Shown piece after piece: positions 1-6,141 of a stretch of DNA of 6,141 nucleotides. The notes beneath the pieces are model-generated. The model had not been told where the DNA came from. It made no database searches and saw only the letters and a program-made list of their open reading frames with translations. The translations under genes and the position numbers were made by a program. The stretch comes from Planctomycetota bacterium (GTDB lineage: Bacteria > Planctomycetota > Phycisphaerae > UBA1845): assembly GCA_022563055.1 (NCBI GenBank), contig JADFOB010000086.1, forward strand, positions 1 through 6,141, written 5' to 3'. How positions within the stretch are numbered: the first letter of the stretch is position 1; each line of letters opens with the position of its first letter.

Positions 1-18
1 ATCTCCGCGGTGAATCAT
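1..18 (-). CDS. Possible start of next gene in the pseudopilin unit (partial)
   Basis: Just after the TAA stop of the pseudopilin gene, the minus strand has an ATG (18..16) followed by five open codons (M-I-H-R-G-D) to the window edge. A G-rich stretch lies upstream, within the end of the preceding gene. In type II secretion operons a GspJ-like gene is commonly followed by a gspK-like gene, so a further secretion gene would fit. Six codons cannot establish a product, and this could be chance. Confidence 0.25.
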
Positions 19-23
19 CCGCG

Positions 24-1628
24 TTACGCCCCCACCGGAACGATAATGACGTGGCGAACCGGTCGATCCAGGCGGCGGCCGCGGTCAAAGACGTCGATCG
101 TAATCCGCAGCGCGCCGGGGAAGAGATCCTCCGGCACGATCCTGTTCGCATCGTCGGAGTTGGCGGGCTTACGCCGGGCACCGGTGAACGTCGCCAGATT
201 CGGACGTTCCCCGGCATCGTACCAGAGCTGGCTTTGGCCCGGACCGCCGACGCGATCCTCTAGACTGTAGACCTCGCCTTCGTAGCCCGCGCGCGCGGCG
301 TAGATCAGTGCGTAGAGGCGCTGCTCCTTTTCCGTATTTGCGCTCGCGCCGGCTTCGACGTGCGCGTCGTGGAGGGCTTTCATCGGATCGGGCGGATCGT
401 TCGGGCTTAGGGGCGGCGGTAAGGCACCCGGATCAATCCAGAAAACCTGCCTCTCTCCGTTGAGCTTGCCGTCTACAAAATCGCTCAGCGGATCGAGCGC
501 CCACTCCACCTTGAACGACGCACAGTTCTCGATGAAGAACTGGTTCACCGCGTAGGCGATCATCGGCGGCGGCGTCGGATCAAGCCGGCTTCGTGCATAG
601 GGGACGGATCCCGGTAATAAGATCGGCGGCAGATACCAGGGGTTGGTGTGATCCGGTGTCAGTACCTCATCCTGATAGACGAAGTTCTCCAAGACGTCGG
701 TAGCACCGCGGAGGAACCGGTCATCCTCGAGCGTGGTCGGCATCGGGGCCGGATCCACGAGCGACTGGGCCGGGTTCGTGGGCGACAGCAGAATGTTGCG
801 GCGGGCGAGCAACCATCGCGCCGCTGGGATCGGCGAGATCGTATCCACGTCCTCGGGGAACGCATCCGAACCCAACACGAGCGTGAAGTCGCCGTTGACC
901 GGATCGGGCTCGTACTCGCCGAGGTCCGCGTGTCCATACACCACCTGCTGCAGGGTCGTCGAGACACGTGGGTGCCTGTTGCTCGTTGCCCGGCGAGCGG
1001 TGAAGAACATCAGAACATCGGCCCGGGGGCGATCCAATTGTCCCTTGGTCCGCGTCTCTCGCCGGGGGTCTTGGGCGTGCGGATAACCATCGACCGGCTC
1101 CGCGTTGTCGTCGGCATCCTTCCCGTCCTGCGTCCAATAGGCATTGATCGGATTGGCGAGAATGACCATGACGGAATTGGCGCGGTCCACGTGGCTCAAG
1201 TCTTCCCGCAAGGTTTGCTCGAATATGCGAAGCTGCTGGTTGATCTCGGTCAGCGCCCGCGCCTGTCCGGTGGCCTTGACCGTGATACTCATCACTTCGC
1301 CGGCGATGGACAACATGACCACGAGGATGCCGACCGAGACGATCAACTCGACAAGCGTGAAACCGCCGCGGCGACTTGCCGGGTACGAAGAACTCCCAGT
1401 CCACGATCCCGCAGATGCCCGACCGCCGGTCCATGGAAGAAGTAGTCCCGAGGTATGCCACTGCTCTGTGAGCAGTGTCTCACGACCCCCCCCCGTGGCG
1501 ACAGCGGAACGCTTAACAGCGCGGACTCCGGAGGCGACCGTCGAACCGGTTATAGGACTCGAAGATTCGCCGCACGCCGGTCCGTGCCGCCGTGCGCATA
1601 ACCCATTGTCAAGAATCAACTTACGCAT
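24..1628 (-). CDS. Large prepilin-type pseudopilin, GspJ/PulJ-like
   Basis: Probable minor pseudopilin of a type II secretion or type IV pilus-like system, inserted in the inner membrane and processed by prepilin peptidase. The diagnostic motif RRGG|FTLVEL is encoded at about 1373-1344: the conserved Glu is at mature position 5, followed by a hydrophobic segment (IVSVGILVVMLSIAGEVMSI) and a heptad-like helix (ATGQARALTEINQQLRIFEQTLREDLS), as in GspJ. The mature part is about 445 residues, roughly twice a typical GspJ, with a long Pro/Asp-rich region and a C-terminal beta-like stretch (ALRITIDVFD...RHVIIVPVGA). It ends in TAA at 26..24. The start is unresolved: the frame is open back to a TTG at 1853, with in-frame ATGs at 1712, 1682 and 1628. 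The ATG at 1628 is used here, but it gives an 89-residue leader before the cleavage site, far longer than usual. No ATG, GTG or TTG lies in frame closer to the motif. The prepilin assignment is sure; the GspJ subtype is likely. Confidence 0.85.
   Translation of the reverse strand: MRKLILDNGLCARRHGPACGESSSPITGSTVASGVRAVKRSAVATGGGRETLLTEQWHTSGLLLPWTGGRASAGSWTGSSSYPASRRGGFTLVELIVSVGILVVMLSIAGEVMSITVKATGQARALTEINQQLRIFEQTLREDLSHVDRANSVMVILANPINAYWTQDGKDADDNAEPVDGYPHAQDPRRETRTKGQLDRPRADVLMFFTARRATSNRHPRVSTTLQQVVYGHADLGEYEPDPVNGDFTLVLGSDAFPEDVDTISPIPAARWLLARRNILLSPTNPAQSLVDPAPMPTTLEDDRFLRGATDVLENFVYQDEVLTPDHTNPWYLPPILLPGSVPYARSRLDPTPPPMIAYAVNQFFIENCASFKVEWALDPLSDFVDGKLNGERQVFWIDPGALPPPLSPNDPPDPMKALHDAHVEAGASANTEKEQRLYALIYAARAGYEGEVYSLEDRVGGPGQSQLWYDAGERPNLATFTGARRKPANSDDANRIVPEDLFPGALRITIDVFDRGRRLDRPVRHVIIVPVGA
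1459..1477. repeat. Perfect 8-bp inverted repeat, 3-nt loop
   Basis: CACTGCTC, a TGT loop and GAGCAGTG form a perfect hairpin on either strand. It lies about 90 bases upstream of the codons for the prepilin cleavage motif on the minus strand, inside the open frame but in sequence that does not look strongly coding. No T-run follows on either strand, so a classical terminator is unlikely. It could be an RNA leader structure or an operator. Confidence 0.5.
1486..1494. repeat. Homopolymer of nine C (nine G on the minus strand)
   Basis: A run of nine C on the plus strand reads as nine G in the sense direction of the pseudopilin gene. It lies between the upstream candidate start codons and the prepilin motif. 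As printed it keeps the upstream ATGs in frame with the motif; gain or loss of one base would break that link. Such tracts slip during replication and also cause sequencing errors. Confidence 0.8.
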
Positions 1629-1950
1629 ATTCCGCTCGCAAACAAACAGCGGGGTGCCCAACCCAAACGGGGGCGCGGGCATGCAACGGGACACCTTCCA
1701 CAAGGTCAGCATGGCCGCGCTCCGCTTAGCCAAGGCACCCGGCAGTTCAATTATGGCGACGGGCAGGTGTCGGTCCAGTCTGAACCGGTCCCCAATCCCG
1801 CTCTGGGTGTGGTCATCCCTCGTGGTCTCAGGCCCCAGCCGGGCTAACGGCAAGGATGAATCGCTGTATTATCCCAACGAATATGGCCACACCCTCCGCG
1901 GTATCGGTGCGCTGGGGCGCCTTCACACGTGATTCTGCGGGTTGGCGCGC

Positions 1951-2035
1951 GGGTGCCATGGGTTCCGGCACGCCGGGATTTGCCGGTGTGTCTACGAGAC
2001 CAGCACTGGCAAGCCGGCGCTTGCCCATGGCACCC
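1951..2035. repeat. Structured block closed by a 12-bp perfect inverted repeat
   Basis: GGGTGCCATGGG (1951-1962) and its exact reverse complement CCCATGGCACCC (2024-2035) flank 61 bases. Inside are smaller complementary pairs, such as CCGGCA (1965-1970) with TGCCGG (1981-1986), and CCAG/CTGG around 2000-2009. The whole could fold into a branched structure in RNA or cruciform DNA. I infer a small dispersed non-coding repeat of the kind scattered in planctomycete intergenic regions. No transposase or target duplication is visible. Confidence 0.5.
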
Positions 2036-2091
2036 ACAGAGCTAGGCGCGGAGATGCGCTGGTGCTCTGTCAACGATGATTCGATGGCTTG

Positions 2092-2170
2092 CCCCGTGTA
2101 GCACAGCGGCCCTCCCTTGTGTCTGGACACTCCCGTGTGGCACAGCGGCCCTCCGCTGTGTCTGGACGCC
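2092..2170. repeat. Two tandem 39-bp repeats, each with a hairpin
   Basis: Two units with a period of 39 bases share a core reading GTGT-R-GCACAGCGGCCCTCC, then YTGTGTCTGGAC. In unit 2, CACAGCGG (2141-2148) pairs perfectly with CCGCTGTG (2153-2160) across the loop CCCT. In unit 1 (2102-2121) the left arm and loop are identical, but the right arm is CCCTTGTG, so the stem has mismatches. Sequence differences between the units are few and lie mostly in the right arm and at the junctions. The element is non-coding. Confidence 0.75.
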
Positions 2171-2172
2171 CA

Positions 2173-2192
2173 CCCAGCCGAGGGCGGCTGGG
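2173..2192. repeat. Third 20-nt hairpin, related and inverted
   Basis: CCCAGCCG (2173-2180), loop AGGG and CGGCTGGG (2185-2192) form a perfect 8-bp stem. The geometry matches the two hairpins just upstream. Its loop AGGG is the reverse complement of their CCCT, and its stem resembles theirs, so it looks like a diverged copy in the opposite orientation. G+C-rich stem, no T-run after it, so probably not a terminator for either flanking gene. Confidence 0.65.
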
Positions 2193-2247
2193 CCACAAAT
2201 GACTAAGCCAACCCGTCAAAACAAGCATGAAAGAGCACTAGGTTCCC

Positions 2248-2276
2248 TTGATTTGGACGGAGTGTCGTCCTACGAT
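2248..2276 (+). promoter_or_regulatory. Putative sigma70-type promoter for the secreted TPR-like gene
   Basis: TTGATT (2248-2253), a 17-base spacer and TACGAT (2271-2276) match the -35/-10 pattern with optimal spacing, two mismatches in each hexamer. Transcription would start near 2283, leaving about a 50-base leader before the ATG at 2333. The assignment rests on sequence pattern alone. Confidence 0.4.
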
Positions 2277-2291
2277 TTGCCGATTGTAGGA
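2268..2291 (+). promoter_or_regulatory. Hairpin overlapping the putative -10
   Basis: TCCTACGAT (2268-2276), loop TTGCCG and ATTGTAGGA (2283-2291) pair over nine positions, with one G-U pair in plus-strand RNA. It overlaps the proposed -10 and start site, so as DNA it could be an operator for a dimeric repressor. If transcription begins further upstream it would be an RNA stem-loop. No T-run follows, which argues against a terminator. Confidence 0.4.
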
Positions 2292-2316
2292 TAGCGTCGC
2301 TGCGCAGTCGGCGGGC

Positions 2317-2323
2317 AGGGGAG
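2317..2323 (+). promoter_or_regulatory. Ribosome binding site that decides the start at 2333
   Basis: AGGGGAG lies nine bases before the ATG at 2333 and only three before the in-frame GTG at 2327. The spacing favours the ATG. Confidence 0.6.
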
Positions 2324-2332
2324 TTTGTGCGC

Positions 2333-3469
2333 ATGAATCACCTGCGAGGTTTCCGGACACTCTCGAGCGGATGGCTCCTACTGCTGGGCATGGCGGGGTT
2401 GGGCCAGGGTCGCGCCGTTGCCCAAGTGGATGACTACAGTAGTTCCACTTCGCTGATCGACCCGTACGGAAACGCGCGACCGAGGTATCGTGCCGTTGGT
2501 GTGTATGGAGGCTATGCCGGTGGCGTGCCCCGGCAGGGATACCAATACCAGGCGCGGCGCGGCGGAACTTCCGCGGCGTCGACGCCGTTTGGGCAACTCG
2601 CCAATAGGTCGATTCCGGGGCGAAGCGGTGCCGGATACGCGCTGCCGAGCCGGGTCAGCAGCCTTGGCTTTCCTCTGCCTTATGTTCCTGGGACGTCCAG
2701 CATTTCGTCGTCGCTCCGGGGCGCCTTTCGCCAATACGGTGGGTTTGGGCGACGTCCGGGTGGTAGGACTCCCGGCGACCTCACCACGATCTTGACGCGC
2801 CGCAGCTCGATGATTGAGGCGATGTCGCTTGACGCGCCGGTACAGCGGGCGATCTGGAAGTTCAGCGCATCGGGTCCCGGTGCCGGTGGCGCGATGGCAG
2901 CGAGAGCGGTTCCGTTCATCCCCCAAGCGGTTCCCGAACCTTCTCCCGACGCACCCAGTCTGGGCGAAGCTCTGGGTCGGCGGATCGAAAAGGCAAGAGA
3001 GGATCTTCGCCCCGTGGGCTGGGCGCGGTTTCGATCGGGCGACTATCGTCAGGCGGGCAGGGCGTTCGAGACGGCCGCGCTGTTGAGCATTCCCGATTTG
3101 GAATCCGGCATCGGTGATCTCTTCTGCCATCTATCGCTCGGCGCGATGAGGACATCGATGTTGGTGTTGGAGGGTCTGGTCCGTCGCGAGCCCAACCCAT
3201 TCCTCCGCGAGCTTAACGTGGCTTCGCGGTACGGCGAGCAAGAGGAAATCCAGCGGGTTCGTCTTCAAGTTCGGCTCTTCGCCCAGGGCAACAGCGACCG
3301 TCCGACGGCCCAGGCTCTGCGTGTGCTGGCTCTGTGGTATCTCGATGAGCGGGATGAGGCGATCCGGAACGCTGTGGAGCTCGCGCGAGCTGAGCCCGGA
3401 ACCGTGTACGCCGAGTGGCCCACCCACATGCGTGCGCTGACCGGCGCAAGCGGCGCCACGGGCGAGTAG
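2333..3469 (+). CDS. Secreted TPR-like protein of unknown function
   Basis: A 378-residue protein not assignable to a named family. It has a signal peptide: Arg near the N-terminus, hydrophobic core WLLLLGMAGLG (residues 14-24) and an A-V-A|Q cleavage site (28-30), so it is likely periplasmic or exported. Residues about 35-160 are rich in Gly, Ser, Arg and Tyr and look disordered. Residues about 210-365 are helical and TPR-like: around 229-255 the W-A-R-F-R-S-G-D-Y...A...F pattern matches the TPR consensus; 330-357 (LALWYLDERDEAIRNAVELA, then RAEP) is a second good match; a weaker one lies at about 262-290. TPR repeats usually mediate protein binding, so a scaffold or assembly role is possible but inferred. 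It is preceded by a promoter-like sequence and followed by a 152-base gap before a polysaccharide gene on the same strand; no overlap suggests an operon. A GTG at 2327 would add two residues. Confidence 0.8.
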   Translation: MNHLRGFRTLSSGWLLLLGMAGLGQGRAVAQVDDYSSSTSLIDPYGNARPRYRAVGVYGGYAGGVPRQGYQYQARRGGTSAASTPFGQLANRSIPGRSGAGYALPSRVSSLGFPLPYVPGTSSISSSLRGAFRQYGGFGRRPGGRTPGDLTTILTRRSSMIEAMSLDAPVQRAIWKFSASGPGAGGAMAARAVPFIPQAVPEPSPDAPSLGEALGRRIEKAREDLRPVGWARFRSGDYRQAGRAFETAALLSIPDLESGIGDLFCHLSLGAMRTSMLVLEGLVRREPNPFLRELNVASRYGEQEEIQRVRLQVRLFAQGNSDRPTAQALRVLALWYLDERDEAIRNAVELARAEPGTVYAEWPTHMRALTGASGATGE

Positions 3470-3621
3470 GTGCTGCTTTATCCACGATGGCAACCGCGCG
3501 TTATTCGCGACTGACATCGGTGCGAACCTCGTCTGCGGGGCAGCGGATGCATCGTTGCTCGGACTTGATCACCTGTAACGGCGCCGGCGATCTTTGCCGG
3601 GTCCGTCCATGACTAGATCCC

Positions 3622-5598
3622 ATGGTGAGCGAGGAAGAGACCAGTTTGGAAGATCCGCCGTTGGGCGTGCTGGACCGCCACCGCACGCCGCTGGTTGTGA
3701 TCGCCCATGGTGTACTGTTTGGCGCTGCGCTTCTGGCCGCCTTTTGTCTTGCCTACAACTTTCGCTGGATCGTGGGCGATCGTCGCTGGTTCTACGAGCT
3801 GTACCTTCCTCTCTTGGTGCTGGCTGTACCGATCAAACTATTGATCTTCCTGTGGCGCGGTCAGCACCGAGGAACCTGGCGTTATGTCGGCTTGCGGGAT
3901 CTGTTCAGCGTCACTAGTGCAGCCCTGGCGGGTTCGTTTGTCTTTCTGGGTGTCTACTTTTTGCTGGAGAACATCTGGCGGTACAGGTTCGGTCACCCGT
4001 TGATTGACCGGGGGGCGATGCCCTTTCTACGTCAGTCGTCCGTCTTCTCGCTCGATTGGGCCTGTACGGTCGGGTTCGTCTCGGCCGCCCGAATCCTTGT
4101 CCGCTTCTACTACGAGGACATTCAACCGCAGCGCAGCGCCGAAGTGAATCGCGTCCTGATCGTCGGCGCCAGTGACACGGGTGAGGCACTGGTTCGCCAG
4201 CTCTTCCGCATGCGCCGGGATCGATACGATTGTGTCGGTTTCGTGGATGATTCGGCGCAGCCCCACAGCCGGATTCACGGCGTCGAAGTCCTCGGGAGCA
4301 TTAAGGACATCCGTGAGATCTGCGTGGCCCGGGAAGTGCAGGAGGTGTTGATCGCACTTCCGCACGCCACGCCGCGCGTGATCCGCGATCTGGTGGAGCG
4401 ATGCGAGGGCACCGGCGTGCTGTTTCGGACGATCCCGGCTGTCACGGATGTGATCGAGGGTCGCGTCACCGTGTCGCAGATACGTGACGTGGATATCGCG
4501 GACTTGCTGGGGCGTGAACCCGTCGAGCTGGATACCCAACAGATCGGCGAGCAACTGCGCGGTCAGCGCGTCCTGGTCACCGGCGCGGGCGGGAGCATCG
4601 GCGCGGAGATCTGTCGACAGGTGGCCCAGTTCGATCCCAAACGGCTCGTTCTCCTGGAGCAGAGTGAGAACGGTCTGTTCGAGATTGACCGTGAGTTACG
4701 TCGCCGCTATCCGGAGCTCGACGTGGTGCCGGCCATCGCCGACATCGTCGATGAGACCCGCCTCAAACGCCTGTACGCCGACGAACAACCGTCGATCATC
4801 TTTCACGCCGCCGCCCACAAACATGTGCCGATGATGGAGATCAACCCGGGCGAAGCCGTCAAGAACAACATCGGTGGTACGGTGGCTGTGGCGAACGCCG
4901 CTCTGGCGGCGGGCGTGAAGACGATGGTGATGGTCTCGACGGACAAAGCCGTCAACCCCACCAGCGTGATGGGTTGTTCCAAACGCGTGGCGGAGATGTA
5001 CGTGCAGGGTCTTGCCGGGCGAGGCACCACTAGTTTTATCACGGTCCGCTTTGGCAACGTGCTCGGAAGCAGCGGCAGCGTCGTTCCGATCTTCCAGAAA
5101 CAGATTGCTTCGGGCGGACCCGTGACCGTGACGCACCCGGAGATGGTGCGCTATTTCATGACCATTCCCGAGGCCGCCCAACTGGTTCTGCAGGCTGGGA
5201 CGATGGGCGCGGGCGGCGAGATCTACGTGTTGCACATGGGCGATCCGGTCAAGATCGTCGACCTGGCCCGCGATATGATCACGCTGAGCGGTCTGCGACC
5301 CCACACCGATATCGAGATCTCCTTTTCCGGAATGCGTCCGGGTGAGAAGCTCTTCGAGGAACTCTCGACCGAGGGCGAGCACATTGGCGATACCGCCCAT
5401 CCCAAGATCGGCATCTGGAAACATCGTAGCGAGAACTTCGAGGAGGTCCGCTGCGGTATCGAGCGCCTTGTTGCGATGGCGGACACCGCGTCAAACGGAG
5501 AGCTTCAAAGCGAATTAAAACGCCTCGTGCCTGAATACACGCCATCAGCTCCCGAAACACGCAAGGTCGAGCGACCCACGCCCGCCTCCAGAGGGTAG
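3622..5598 (+). CDS. Membrane-bound UDP-sugar 4,6-dehydratase, CapD/WbpM/PglF family
   Basis: A complete 658-residue enzyme of the large membrane-bound short-chain dehydrogenase family that converts UDP-GlcNAc (or a similar UDP-sugar) to a 4-keto-6-deoxy sugar, the first step towards rare sugars of capsule, O-antigen or glycoprotein glycans. Four hydrophobic segments lie at about 24-45, 58-77, 93-116 and 140-160. A first Rossmann-like domain follows (VLIVGASDTG, 178-187). The catalytic domain has the NAD(P)-binding TGAGGSIG (320-327), HAAAHKHVPMME (395-406), the active-site STDK (439-442), and Met450 with Lys454 in place of the usual YxxxK, as in WbpM and PglF. RFGNVLGSSGSV (476-487) and MRPGEKLFEEL (571-581) are also typical. 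The length matches the family. The last 20 or so residues are Pro-rich and probably disordered. No clear ribosome site precedes the ATG; a TTG at 3646 after GAGGAAGAG is an alternative start. Neighbouring sugar genes are not in the window, so the exact product cannot be named. Confidence 0.95.
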   Translation: MVSEEETSLEDPPLGVLDRHRTPLVVIAHGVLFGAALLAAFCLAYNFRWIVGDRRWFYELYLPLLVLAVPIKLLIFLWRGQHRGTWRYVGLRDLFSVTSAALAGSFVFLGVYFLLENIWRYRFGHPLIDRGAMPFLRQSSVFSLDWACTVGFVSAARILVRFYYEDIQPQRSAEVNRVLIVGASDTGEALVRQLFRMRRDRYDCVGFVDDSAQPHSRIHGVEVLGSIKDIREICVAREVQEVLIALPHATPRVIRDLVERCEGTGVLFRTIPAVTDVIEGRVTVSQIRDVDIADLLGREPVELDTQQIGEQLRGQRVLVTGAGGSIGAEICRQVAQFDPKRLVLLEQSENGLFEIDRELRRRYPELDVVPAIADIVDETRLKRLYADEQPSIIFHAAAHKHVPMMEINPGEAVKNNIGGTVAVANAALAAGVKTMVMVSTDKAVNPTSVMGCSKRVAEMYVQGLAGRGTTSFITVRFGNVLGSSGSVVPIFQKQIASGGPVTVTHPEMVRYFMTIPEAAQLVLQAGTMGAGGEIYVLHMGDPVKIVDLARDMITLSGLRPHTDIEISFSGMRPGEKLFEELSTEGEHIGDTAHPKIGIWKHRSENFEEVRCGIERLVAMADTASNGELQSELKRLVPEYTPSAPETRKVERPTPASRG

Positions 5599-5654
5599 GT
5601 CAGGTTGCAAACGTGACGAGAGAATCGGGTCGGTGCTGATAGGTGTTCGACCCC

Positions 5655-5674
5655 ACCAACCGGGCTCGGTTGGT
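5655..5674 (+). terminator. Hairpin after the dehydratase gene, possible terminator
   Basis: ACCAACCG (5655-5662), loop GGCT and CGGTTGGT (5667-5674) form a perfect 8-bp stem 57 bases after the stop codon. The following bases TTCGTGT are only partly T-rich, so intrinsic termination would be weak. It has the same 8-4-8 geometry as the repeats at 2102-2192 but a different sequence. Confidence 0.4.
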
Positions 5675-5753
5675 TCGTGTGGCGGCTCGACAACATGGAC
5701 CGGTGCAACGTATTATGATGTTGTGTTCGCCCGTAAGGCGGCTTCGACCCGTC

Positions 5754-5759
5754 TATAAT
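5754..5759 (+). promoter_or_regulatory. Consensus -10 (TATAAT) upstream of the brnT-like gene
   Basis: A perfect TATAAT lies 79 bases before the ATG at 5839, but no good -35 sits at the usual distance. An alternative pair is TCGACA (5687-5692), 18 bases, TATTAT (5711-5716). BrnT-BrnA operons are typically repressed by their antitoxin at the promoter; no clear operator is visible here apart from a small CAGG/CCTG palindrome a few bases downstream. Confidence 0.35.
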
Positions 5760-5838
5760 CCTGGGCGGGGTGGCAGGTTCCTGTTCGCGGGTCCGGCGAA
5801 ACGCGGCAGGAGCGTAAGGGCTGTACGCGAGAGCGCAC

Positions 5839-6141
<303 letters not shown>

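Larger units (their letters stand above)
1629..2332. other. Divergent intergenic region with repeats
   Basis: About 700 bases between the minus-strand pseudopilin gene and the plus-strand secreted TPR-like gene. Open frames here (for example minus 2196-1828) have no recognisable domain, and part of that frame is simply translated repeat. The region carries a structured inverted-repeat block (1951-2035), three 20-nt hairpins (2102-2192) and a promoter-like sequence (2248-2276). From 1629 to about 1930 I see no feature beyond the upward extension of the pseudopilin reading frame and a weak minus-strand GATAAT (1873..1868) with no good -35. Confidence 0.6.

Noticed and set aside
648..1445. Plus-strand frame of 265 codons opposite the pseudopilin gene
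   Set aside because: It is antisense to the well-supported prepilin coding region, and its Arg/His/Val-rich composition is typical of a shadow frame in GC-rich DNA.
721..1461. Alternative minus-strand frame starting GTG at 1461
   Set aside because: It does not encode the prepilin motif, which is in another frame, and reads as Arg-rich shadow sequence. It matters only if a frameshift joins its start to the real frame.
2092..2192. CRISPR array
   Set aside because: Only two direct units with no intervening unique spacers (39-base period, almost all repeat), and no cas genes.
1828..2196. Minus-strand frame of 122 codons in the intergenic region
   Set aside because: Its first third is translated hairpin repeat (two near-identical SRHxGGPLCxTG stretches), no domain is recognisable, and no convincing ribosome site was seen.
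3487..3611. Short plus-strand ORF of 41 codons between the TPR-like gene and the dehydratase
   Set aside because: No ribosome binding site, no recognisable motif and composition like non-coding sequence.
4696..5424. Minus-strand frame of 242 codons inside the dehydratase gene
   Set aside because: His/Arg/Asp-rich mirror of the strongly conserved CapD catalytic domain on the plus strand.
5740..5800. tRNA-like stretch with GGTTCCTG resembling a T-arm
   Set aside because: No matching acceptor, D or anticodon stems could be laid out around it.

Overview
The window is GC-rich bacterial DNA with two outward-facing transcription units that leave a repeat-rich gap of about 700 bases between them. 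A toxin-antitoxin fragment lies at the right edge. The lineage looks like Planctomycetota or a similar phylum. This is an inference from three things: an oversized prepilin-type protein with an RRGGFTLVEL motif, a secreted glycine/serine-rich TPR-like protein, and short dispersed-looking palindromic repeats. No marker gene is present to prove it.

Left (1-1853, minus strand): one large gene encodes a type II secretion/type IV pilus pseudopilin (GspJ/PulJ-like). Its prepilin peptidase motif is certain, but its start codon is not. A few codons of a probable next gene of the same unit sit at the very edge (1-18, minus).

Gap (about 1629-2332): no convincing gene. It holds a 12-bp perfect inverted repeat enclosing smaller hairpins (1951-2035), then three 20-nt hairpins of identical geometry, 8-bp stem and 4-nt loop (2102-2192), two of which form a 39-bp tandem repeat. 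A promoter-like pair overlapped by a strong hairpin then leads to the next gene.

Middle (2333-3469, plus): a secreted protein with a signal peptide, a low-complexity Gly/Ser/Arg/Tyr-rich N-terminal half and TPR-like helices at the C-terminus. Function unknown.

Right-centre (3622-5598, plus): a complete membrane-bound nucleotide-sugar 4,6-dehydratase of the CapD/WbpM/PglF family, for surface polysaccharide or glycan precursor synthesis. A hairpin downstream may terminate it.

Right edge (5839-6141, plus): a BrnT-type toxin gene interrupted by a single in-frame amber codon but otherwise intact to its normal end. It overlaps the start of a second ORF with a strong ribosome binding site, placed where the BrnA antitoxin normally lies; that ORF is cut by the window edge. 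The dead toxin beside an apparently retained antitoxin start is the most notable feature. I see no clear sign of a wholly new multi-gene system; the least explained material is the repeat cluster and the start region of the pseudopilin gene.
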